DNA from: Diphasiastrum complanatum
Lineage: Eukaryota > Streptophyta > Lycopodiopsida > Lycopodiales > Lycopodiaceae
Assembly: GCA_029204225.1 (NCBI GenBank)
Contig: CM055104.1
Coordinates: 49,619,399-49,683,398, forward strand
Direction: 5' to 3'
DNA length: 64,000 nt
Shown here in pieces: positions 38,101-50,100 of this stretch; within the stretch, counting starts at the first letter, position 1; the number at the start of each line of letters is the position of its first letter. The notes below the pieces were generated by a model, which saw only the letters and a program-made list of their open reading frames with translations, was not told the origin of the DNA and ran no database searches. A program made the translations under genes and the position numbers.

Positions 38101-41100
38101 TGGATCGGAAGAAAGCATTTAGTGAGGCAAAAGCTTTGGGAAAGAGGGTGATATATCGGGATGATAAGGCTCTGTACATTGATCTTCCAAAATCTGAAAA
38201 ATAGGGATTCGGGCCCCCCGGACTTAGGAGCGGTTTGGTATGGGATTGCAATGGCATTCACTCTTCAGCTACATTGTATGGGGATTTCAGAGATTTTTGT
38301 GCTGATGGCGATGTGTTGATATTCACTAAGACACATGAGAGTCCTGAGAGGGGACTACCGTGTTGAAATATAATGCCTATTTTGCCCCTTTTGGCTTGTA
38401 TACTTATAACTTGTAAGTTGTGCATAAGACATGGGGGTAAATATTTATGTACATAGTGCACCCCACTTATGCTAATTATTTGTGCCCCTAGGCTTGGAGG
38501 GGATACCACGCCCTCCTACTCTTTTACTACATTAAGTTGGTGTGAGCTTTGAGTTCTCTCTCTCTTGCTTTTGTCTTCTACTCCATAGCTAGTTGTTTGA
38601 AGCTTTCATAGTGTGCTTATTATGTTGTTATGATACTCCATAACTAGGCCTTGGATTTTGTCATGGTATCAGAGCAGGTTTTGTTACATGTGGTGTTGTG
38701 AAAGCTTGGATCTGTTTTTAATTAGATTTTTGCCATTCTTGGAGAGGAGCCTGCCTTGGAAATGGGCGCACTTTCGTTCTCTTTGCTGTCTGCATGGGTG
38801 GAGTACTGTTGGCAAGGGGAGTACTGTGATCCAAAAACTTTCTAATTTGGGAGAAATTTTTTTGAGTTTTCTAGAGTAGCTAGGGCTGTAGGAGGGCCCT
38901 TTCTATAGTGGGAACTTTAGTGCAAGTACTGAGTGGATCTTGGACAAGGGCTAGGACAGCCATATAGGGGGATGGTTTCAAATCCAGAAGCTGAGGGTTA
39001 TTGAGGAAGTGGCTGCATGACCTAGTTGGGTGAAAACCCCAATTTACCTTCTGTGTATTATTTCTATCCAGCTATGACTGGTCTAGCTATGACTGGTTTT
39101 GTAGAGAGCATGCTGAGTGAAGCCAGCCGGCTTGATGGCACTAACTTTAGTGTTTGGAAATTCAAGATCAAGAACATTCTGGAAGATAAAGAATGTTGGA
39201 AGCTTGTGACAGGTGAGGAGCCTGTTCCAACATTAGAACCTGAGCTCAAGGATAATATCAAGAGAGGGGAAGGATCATCTACATGTTCGTGAGGGATAAT
39301 GTTATTCCTCTAATCAGGTCAGCCAAAGGGCCTGTAGATGCATGGCACATTCTTTGTGCATTGTATGAGACATCAAATAGCTAGACTTCTTTATTTGAAG
39401 AACAAGCTGTATACCCTCAAGATGGAGACAGAGGAAACAGTTACTGATCATTTTACTAAGATTCAGGATCTTAGATATCAACTTTTTGTACTTGGGGAGG
39501 CTATTGCTGACAAAGACTTGGTGCCAATAGTTTTGAATAACTTGTCATATGCTTATCAAAACTTTGTTATGATGATATCTGTGAGGGACAAAATTCCTAC
39601 TTATGAATAGGTATATGGTCTCTTGTTACAGGAGAAGATGATGAGTGTTAATCTCTCCAAGAGGGAGAATTTCCAAGAGCATGCCTTTGCTTCTGAATTT
39701 GGCTATCCTTCACATGTGTCTGAGTAGGGATCTCCATACAATATTAGAATTGATTCAATCCTTATGATAATGAACCCTCTTGATCCAAAAATCTCTAAGA
39801 TAGCATGGGAGATGCAATCAACACTCTCTAGATCTGGATTTTCATGAGAATTTGAAAACTATGGATGATAGATGCATCAAACACTTAGGTAGTCTCTGAT
39901 AACATGTTGGAATGCCCTAATGTGTGAGATTGATCTATGGATTGAAATCCAAGACCAATGTCAAATTCTAAGGCAAAGAGACAAATCTACATGCATACAA
40001 TCATAACCAAAGTAGTTTTACACGTGGAAAACCTTCACGAAAAAACTAAGTCCCAACAATCTCCTCTCCGCGGGTAGAGAGAGAAATCAACACTTCTGTG
40101 TAGGGTGTCGTAAGTTTGATGGTGAACAGCCCTTCACCTGTCAAAAGGGTTAGAACACAAAGATAGGGACCTAACTAAGCCAGATTGCTAGATTTAGATG
40201 CTTTCTACTTTATCCTATCACTACCCCACTTTAACACTACCCTTCCTAACACTAAGAACACACACATCTCTAGAGGAGGCTAGGGCCAGGAGAGAGCGTG
40301 TATATTGTTGCTTTGTGGATTTCCGCAAAGCCTTTGATTTTGGGCCCAGACATTTATTGATACAGAGGCTTTGAGACCATGGCTTCCAAGAGGATATGAT
40401 ATGAGCAGTGGCATTGTACAGGCGAGTTATTGGCCGGATCGGGTTATATCGCCAGAGGTGGATAGTATGATAGGGGTTAGGAAGGGATGTCCACTTTCAC
40501 CTTCTGTAGCGCAGGCATCCCAAAGGGAGCCGGGAACCACGACTTAGCTTCTCGAATTTCAACACTTGCCATCCGAACCCACTTGACATACAAGTAGCCA
40601 ACTCGCCAACAAAGATCAGACTTAACCAACTTGAAGTTTTGGAACCAACATTGAGATCCAACCTGGCGCCATGCCAGATCAGGTGTCCCGACGAGGGTGA
40701 CTTCCCTCCAAGCAAGCCGCCCGACTTACATCAAACTCAACCAACTCGAAGCTTCGTTACAAACGAGTAACATCCATTCAAAGCAAGTTGTCTGACTTAC
40801 ATCATACTTAACAAACTCAAAGCTTCGTCACGAGTGCTAGAAGCCAACCTAGCGGCACGCTAGACTGGACAACCATAAACAAGTAACTTCCACCCTAGCA
40901 AACCATCCAACTCAGCCAACAAGTTAGAGCCCATTCCCCAAGAGCTCAACCAATTCACATTCATGCAAGGAACACTCAAAAGCACAAGCTGCGACAGATA
41001 TGATGACAACCAGTTTCTAGACCGAATGGTCCCGACAACATACCATTGGCGTCCCGGGATACGACCCTTGGCTATGTGCCAGCTCAAAAAGATTTGAAGC

Positions 41101-44100
41101 GGCCTTACAACTGGCGCTTTTACCGAACACTGAAACCTTGAAGGTGATTAATCAAAGTCAGTTTGAGAAAAATCCCACTTCATTAATAAATCTGAGTCAA
41201 GTGTGTGACCGACCCTAGTCTCCGGGGCGTTGGCATGCCAAGGCGGGTGCCATGACAACATTCCAGCAAGGGGTGCTAAGACTTGGTTGGAGCTCGCCCT
41301 GAGCCACAACCCGCATCCCCCTATAGTTATGGTGGGATTCGCCACCTCTCCTCACATCAAGTGCTCAGCCCAAGTTGGTAAAGCACGTTTTTCCTAGGAT
41401 TTTCTCTCTCTAGAAAGTCATTTTCTTTGTCTAGAATTTACTGATCCCTAGGCTTCCTTTAATCATGCCTAGATCGTGTGACATGATTGCAAATCAATCC
41501 GAGCTCTCTGGACTTCGCTAGATCAGATCAAAGTTTTTAAGCCATAGGAATTTGGCGTCGGCTGGATTCTGGTTGCAGTGGCGCCGGGAGCAGCAGTGGC
41601 GCTGTTGGTGCCAGGAACAATGCTGGTGCTAGTGGCGTCAGAAGTAAAGCTTGCACCTGGAAGCTAGCTTTACAACATCCACCCCACCTTTACAAGTGTA
41701 TAGGGCGTATTTTTAGAGCACTTGGCAAGTTCCGCTAGGGACGAAGACTGAGTTCTATCGTGCACATTTTCTATCTCGGGATCCAGTTGGGTGTGCTATA
41801 GTACCTGGTTTTCTGATGGAGAGTGTCTCACATAGACTGCGGATAGTAATGGGTCAGTTTCAGGTTTCTTCACACTAGCTAGCCATTGAGATTGGCAGAT
41901 ATAGTGGCACCCTGTGAGAGGCTCGGGCTCTGTGGTATGTGTGATACACACGAGGTAGAGGATGAGTTTCATTTTCTCTTCAGATTGCCAGCTTACTATG
42001 AGATCCGAGGGAGATGTTACTGCTTGTTCCAAGATCACCTAATCACACTCTCTACCTTGATATCGTATGAGGATCCCAGATGTGTTGCATTGATGATTCG
42101 GGAGATGTTAGACTTGAGGATGGTGAGACTAGACATAGACACCCTAGCATTCAGTAAGCACATGACACCATCTTGGGTGGTGTGTTGGATTATTCTCCTT
42201 CTTACCAATCGTCTAATCGGTTTTAATCTTCATCCATTGTTTATCCAGTTCTGCGGATTTTCCCATGTGTTTACACAGTCTGCAGAATTACAAGTGTTTT
42301 TACACAGTCTGCAGAATTACACGGAGTTTACGACAGTGTCGCATTTTTCGCCTGACAGAAATCTCGTGTAAAAATGCAGTGTCGCCTTTTTCGCATTTTT
42401 CGCCTATCAGGAATCTCGTGCAAATATGCAGAGTCACATTTTTCGCTTTTTCCAAAGAGCCTCAAATGTTAAGGAAATGACTCTGGCAAAGTGTGGGGCA
42501 AACCCTAAATGAGATTTAAGGGCACCTTCGCCTTTTTTGCCTTTTTGCGAAAAACTCGACAGTGTCGCCTGTGGTTGTTTTAGTTCATTTCTGCAGAGCT
42601 ACAATTTTGGTTCATTTATGCAGACAGAACGTTTACGGCCAATTTCACCGCTTATCAGCAATCAAAGACAAGGACCGGATGGATGCCAGCGGATCACCAG
42701 CCAACTGGCGATCGCAATTAACGACCTAATTTCTTAGTATAAATAGCTGTTCATATTCATACGGATTAATTCATTGAAAAATCAGAATTATCAGAAGCGT
42801 TTGAATAGTTTCTTTTTCGAGAGTCCAAATGTTCCCTCATCCCCGTTCCTCGGCAATATATGCCCCTAACCTGTTACCTCATCTAGGTGAGCCCTAACCT
42901 AGAAGTAGTGTTTAATTAACTGAAGATGATTATGGAGAACATACGAGTCCCCTAACCTCATCTAGGTCACTCCTAAACTAACGTTAGTGCCTAATTAGCC
43001 AAAGTCAATTTAGGAACATAACATTGCTCAGAACATAGCTCTTGCTAGTTGACCTAGTCAACACGTTACACTAGTAGTATCTGGCCTCCATCTTGTTGGT
43101 GTACTAACATCATCTACCTAATTATAAGGTTGGTGAGCAAATGTGACTAGACAATATCATACCGTTATGATCAATTGTACCCAATTTTAGCTTTATGGGA
43201 CAATCACTGAGATCGCTTTGAGGAGAAAGTTAGAGGCACAACAACTTCATACCATGTGCGGACAACTTTTAAGAACATATCACTCTAGAGATCATCATTT
43301 CTTTTAGCGAATCACGATTCGCTGCCCAGAATCGCCAGAATTTATATTCAAGAGTAGGTAAAACAATTTCGAGCTCTATTGATTTAGTTGCAACCAAGTC
43401 GTAGGTTTGATGTCATAGGAATTTGGGTATGATCAAGGATCAAACAAGTTGTAAATCAGATTGGGGTTTTTTGGTCCCGATCTCAAATTCATCCGATGGT
43501 GGGTTCCAAAGTGATTGGATCTGGGATGTAGCTGTTGAGCACACTTGAAGAAATTCTACAATATTGATCATTATAGTGAAGTATGATATTGGTGGAGATT
43601 TCCAGCTTGTGCACACCTCAAGGATGCAGTATGTGGTGAGGAAATATGCTTGCAGGAATGATGGGCGTCAATGATTTATGCCACCTCAACTGAAATGCCA
43701 ATAATGCTGTATCGTATGGTAGCACATCTCAAAATAATGATGTGCCCTCCGAACTTAGCCATCACCATCTAAATCTGGAGTCTTGATCTTGCCCACTAGA
43801 ATCTTAGCATCCTCTTTCTCTGAGCTGAAAAAGGATTTTCATACCAATTGTCGTTCAGAATGATTCCAGGTTTAGTGTTTTGATACCCCTAAAGTTGGAA
43901 CAAACATGGGGTAAATGAATCAGACCACAGTAAATAGCATGTACTAACTATTACAGACTACAGATTACAGACTCCACAGTAACCAATTAATTATGAACTT
44001 CATTATGCGACTTAGAAAAGCTAAGCTTTTCTACAAACATTGTTTTTTGCACCTACATTATAGAAATTCAACAAAAAAATAAATTCTTTAGAAAAAGAAA

Positions 44101-47100
44101 TGTTTCAACAATGCTTGAAAGTTCCTAGAGCGTTGTGGAACAAGCATTTCATTTACATTCTGATAGGGTGCATTTCAGAATGTAAGGAATTTACTTAATA
44201 GCACAATTCACATGAAGCATGTATTCCTGTGCTCTCCCACTCCATAGTGGAGGTACAGACAACATTTCAGAAGGCCTTTGAATCTTGATACTCATACGAG
44301 AAGGTGCAGTTCTGATATCTTCATGTCTAGAAGGATTGTAGCAACACATTGATACATTGCTCAGCTTTTGTCAGGATAGAGGTCTGGAGTTTAATGTGAA
44401 AAGACCTTGGAAATGGCCTTTGTACATCTAGATCCATCACGCATGACAAACTTTATTGCTATTTGATTAGCTGTTAGAGCTCTTTCCTTGTACACATGCT
44501 CAGGTGTCCTCTTGATGCAGCCGATTTACAGCAAAGGCTTGACGCATTGTGGGCACAGTATCTTATCGTGCTTGTTTTCCAGACCTTCATATTTCCATGT
44601 TATATCGTGGATGATAAGTGGCAAGGCATTGTTAGATGCTGTGGCAGAGTTTGAAAAGGCCCTTCCTGTCTGAGGCCATTTTTTGCTTGATCATATATTT
44701 TTCGAGGTCATGGCAATTGGTGCAACAAATTGAACTGTGCACTAATATCCCTGGGAGATTCTGTCATCTCCTAGAATTCAGGAATCTTTGATCTTGCTAT
44801 GCTCAAGCCACTCATGTCTAGATCCCTTGAGAATCTCTTTCATGTGTCTAATAGACCAGGGCATATAGGCAACATACTACCAATAATATACCCATCAAGT
44901 CTGGTTGGGTCCTTTGGGGTCAAGGAAACTTTCTACCATACGTATTGTCTTTAGGTGGATGATAAGTGGCAAGACATCAGTTCCACATTAGATGATTGGT
45001 AGAGTTTGAAAAGCTCCCTTGCTGTCGGAGACCATTTTTTGCTTGACCATATGTTTTCCGAGGTCATGGCACTGGGAAGAATCTCTTTCACGTGCCTTCT
45101 AGACGATAGCATATCAGGTAACATATTACAGATCATATACCCGATCAAGTCTGGTTAGGTCCTGTCGGGTCAAGTCAGACTTCTATCATATGTGTAGCCT
45201 TTAGGTGGGAGACGGATGACTTGGCACTTTTGGATTTTTGGACATCGTTTATTTGCATAATCTTAGATGCAATTTGGGACAATGTTTCTCATTAGATTAG
45301 CGAGATGAAGGCAGGTAGATTTCAGGGTTGCCTCAAGGGACGTGAATTTTCACATTTATTTTTTTGTAATGAGATGCATGAGTGGGAATGATCATGTTAT
45401 CTTGAGTTTCTTGCTATTGCCAGCTGTCAGAAGTCATGGGTGGTCTATATCACCCCCCCCGGGCACTTCATGTGATTAAATGCAATACTTGGGGCTTTTG
45501 GAGGTAATTGGCAGATATGTTGGCTGCTTTGGCCAGTATTTCCCTTTTGACCTAAAAGGTTCCTTTCAAGGTTCAACTGAGGAGCAATAAATAGGGTAGT
45601 CGCTATTCAGAAAATACATTATTTGATTCAGATCTTGAGTTTGGTTTAGGTGATGCCGTTGTGGTTCTTGCAGGGATTTGCCAATCTATATTGTGGTTAT
45701 TGATCATTGAGTAATCTTAGTTGGAGCTTGTTTTGTAATCTACTACTGTCTTTAAGCTTGTGCGATGCCAAATTTGTGAACCTTGTACAAAACTTGGTAA
45801 CAGAGCACTTTCCAAGGTTTGTGGAGGCTTTGATTTTGGCAGCCATTCCAATCTTTCTCCCCACCAGTGCTTACCATCTTGGATCCTTTTGCGTCGACCA
45901 TCCATCGTCTTTTCCTATGAGTGATTGACTTTGTGCTGGCAATCCAGTTGCTGGCCAACAAACTACTTGGTGGATACTTTTTCCTTTCCTGGCCTAACTT
46001 TCAGTGATTGAGTTCAAGGAAGGACTCCCCACTTTTCAAAACATGGTTTTCCCCATCAGCAGGAATCTTGGGATTCTTTTGTTCACTGATTGACTTTCAA
46101 AAATCCTTATTTTTGGGCACAGTTTCTCTCTATACAGCAGAGGTATTTTTCTTATCATTGGTTTCTTTGCTGGATTTTACATTAGCAATTGGGTTTCTAT
46201 GGATCCTTGATCGAGGCTTGCCCAGAAGGATTGTTGGAATCTTTATAGTTAAGTGACTTATCATCAACAATAGGTTTCTCGTTGCATTTCACATGAGCAA
46301 TCGGAGTTTTTGCAGAGTCTCAGTCAACAATCGCTGGAGAGATTGTCAGGATCCTTATATGTCACTGATTGATCATCAAATATTGTTCAGTCTGTGATAT
46401 GCTCTCTTTCCAGCTAGCTGCTGATGTCTTTGAGTACAGTGGGATTTATTTTATTGTTTACTGGCTTGGAGGGGTAGTGAACAGTGCTTCCATAGTGTTA
46501 CTGAGTGGTTAATTTCATTGATATGATTCACTGTCAAAATTCATGATGACTTGGCATAGGTTATCAATAGTGGTGCCACAATATCAAAGTGCAAATCTAT
46601 TACTATGTCATAGTTAGCTATATCTACATTAGTGTCCAATGTGTGCCACATGGTGATTGTTTTGTGTACCTGTCATCATCTAAGTGTACTTGACAATGTA
46701 CTTAATTGCCCCATCTGCTTTGTGTAATGTATTTAAATAAGTCTAGTCCTTCTTAGGTCTAAAGGGACGACTGTTAAGCAGGCCAGATGTGAGGAGACAC
46801 CACTGAACCTCATCTTAGTTATGGCTCATCTGTCTCATTGTATAACTCTCGTTATGCAATCATAGTATGATTCTCGTTATGTAATCATAAAATTTATGCT
46901 TTTCCCTCTTCAAAAGTGTGTTCATCTTGATCAATTGTATTCATGTAGCATGTAGGCTGGATTTTGTTTGGAAAAGACAAACTCTCATTTTTAAAAGTTT
47001 TCAGTCACATTTGCAATCCGCATGCTAATCCACCACAATTTGGGTGATTTGCTACCTTATTTGAATCCTTTTTTTCAGCCTTGGATCTATGCATGCAAGA

Positions 47101-50100
47101 AATAATGCCTCCTCATATCTGGTCAACCTCTTCAAGTTCTTTTCCATGTAGCAAGGACCAGGTTATTAACATAGACCAGTAGAGATGCATTGCCTTATTC
47201 AGTAACATATTCAAAGTAGAATTTACGAGCACTTGTTATAACTTATTACCGATAAAATTGGCATTACATACTACTATTCCAACAAAGAACGAGTTACACC
47301 TGCACTGGTAATGTCGACCTTGCGTGGACTCCTTTGTTTGAAAATTGGAACACCTTTTTTTGTGGAGGATCAAGGTGGAAGTATCACACAAAGACATCAT
47401 GGAAGACTGTGGTGGACCAGGAAGAAAGTGGTGAATTCCATGGAGGAGGCAACGAAGGTTTTCTCTAATGGGGAAGACAGTAAAGACTCAACCCTTCAGT
47501 TAAAGATTCAGAACTTCATTAGAAACTTGGTCCAGCCCTGGTTCAAAGTTTTGTCCCTCACATTGTGAAGCCCATGAAGTTTTAAAATCCGGAGATATGC
47601 ATCAATTGAGGCAGGTTCATGTGACACAAAATTGGAAGATCTGGGTAACAATTAAGGTTCTTGATGATATTTTATTACACTCATAGTTGAAAGAGAACAA
47701 GCATTATAGGCTCCCACTGCAGAATAAATGTCATTCACCAATGATTTCAGATAGAATTTTTTGCACACAAATACAATTGTTTAAGCATTTATCAACATAT
47801 GAAATGACAAAACGTCTATCAAACTTACGAAGAAGAACTTCCCCCTTAGTAGAAATTGAAGTATGAGTGTTAGAAGATGGAACAGATGAGACATTTCTCA
47901 ATACGGTAAATAAACTTATTAATATTCTTAGTTATAGATTTTAACAAGCAAGCATCAATTGAAAGTGGAGGATGAAATTTAGTGCCTTTAGAAAAGGACT
48001 CTTTCAAAAACGATGAGGGAAGGATTTATGTATCTGCATAACAATATGACCCAAAGAAGGATCGCAAAACTTAGGAAAAAAGCAGTCGCCATAAGAACAA
48101 GGGCTATTACGGACAGACAACTTTTTCTTTTCTGAAAGATTCGGACCAATATCAGCATAATTGAAGGCTTTTTGTAGTATAGCTTTAACATATTTCGATG
48201 CAACCATTGGATAATTCCAACACAAGGAAGAGCATTCATAACTTTAGGCTTTTTCCTAATAGAGGTCAAACTAATTTTTTCAAGATTAGGCAAAGCAAAA
48301 ATTGTGATGAGTAGATCTTTACTAAAGGTAAAAAATTTAGATGTAACATTTGCTTTGGAATTAATACAGCAACTTAAAAGATTTTTAAGTTGATAAAAGT
48401 AAGAATTTGATATACCATATGTTTACTGAAAAAGGTTTTTAGGATTGTATCTATTAAACATATCAGGAGCAATAGTAGAAATGGAAGGATTTAGACGAGA
48501 AAGAGTAGAGTGGGGAGGACAAAAGACAAAAGAAGGAAATTTGGGATACTTATGTTTTAAAGTAGTGGCAAGGGAGATGACATTAGATAAGGAAGCAAGA
48601 CAAAAAAAAGCAACATCATTGATTGATCCCAAACTTACAAACTTAGAATGCTAGGAAACCAAAATTGAACAAGGTTGGACAAGTTGCATCAAATACATCC
48701 AAGATCAAAATTGATCCAAACAAGACTGATACCGGTAGACTAAGAGCGTGTAAAGAACCTCAAAATCATGTACAATTTGGAGTATCCAATACGTAGTATA
48801 GTTATGTCCACTCTAAGTTCTATCATCCAGCTACATACAAACTAGTAAAAAAAGTGAACGGATCTTTTGTAACCTCAAGAGGTCTTTGAGAGACCTTAAA
48901 AAAGACTAGTAAAAAATGAAAAACAGCACCTATTTATGCTTGTAGAGGCTCATATTAGGCCATCAAGATACAAATTATCTAGATGAGCCATCATCTTCCT
49001 CCATTAATATAGCCATAGATCCCATCTACAAGTGTTCACCACTGAGTTGCAGCGGATTGCGATCCGCTGGAAAAACGATCCGGATCGCCAGCGATCCGGG
49101 ACCAGAAACTGTGTCCCGGATCGTAAAAAAATTTGCAAATTTTTTTTTACTGTGGAGGGATCCCCACAGCTAGTTGCAATAAATGACCAATGAATAGCAG
49201 CAGAAATACTGAAGCAGATACAAATGAAACGATTAGCCAATGTTATATCTGCAAATCCGTATCTGCAAAAACAATTTGCTTCAGTATTTGATTGAAGTGA
49301 CTAGCAGATATTGGGGATTAACTATCTGAAATCAAGCAATAGAACGGCTCTTTTGAAATCCTTTCACATGATACCCATATTGGCAGGTTTGAAAAAAAAA
49401 AAACAAAAAAAATTTGCGTTCCGGGAAACCCTAATGGGAAATCCCGGATCGCGTTCCGGATCGCGGCCTGCATCTTTGGTTCACCAGTAGGAAATGAATT
49501 ACGTGTTCCTTCTAGAAACATTATTCAAATGTGAAGGGGCCAAAATTTGGGTGTCACCAATAGGTCTCCGTAGTTGGTATTTGGCCTAAAGTAGGATTTT
49601 GCATATTTTGGCACATTGCAGATAGCTTCTCACATAGCTTGAATGCCCTTTTGGAACATTTGAATATAGGGTTGAGGCTTACATGCGACATAGGCCTGAG
49701 CCCTAAACTTGAAATAGGCTTGAGGCCTAATATGATGAAGATGAGATTTGCATAATCTTCCACATCTCGCATTGTTGTTGATCAGTCAACTGATGTTTCA
49801 CTAGTGCTCATTTCTGTGGCTTGGGCTGATATTTCTATGCCTTTGACAATCCTTCTTCAGTGGATTGTGCCCAGCCTTGAGCATACGTCTTTCTCAATGA
49901 TTTTTTTGACTTGCTGTTGTCACCTTCGTCCCACTAATTGGCTTTCTCCTTCATTCTCCTTTTCTTGGATGGTTCTGCATTCCCTTCTTGCTTGCTCCTC
50001 TTGCTCACAATGAAGCCACTCTCCTACTTATATCCGTCCTCTTTGAAATATCTTCTGCACTAGGGCATATCCTCTTTTTTGGTCCTGTTCTTTGGCATTT

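Noticed and set aside
41181-41200. CATTAATAAATCTGAG as a further (CT)n-tailed LINE end.
   Set aside because: No CT run follows and the sequence before it does not match the LINE 3' UTR.
42737-42750. TATAAATAG as a gene promoter.
   Set aside because: No gene follows; it could belong to an unplaced LTR or be chance.
47311-47568. 85-codon plus-strand frame as a gene.
   Set aside because: Short, with no motif and no neighbouring support.
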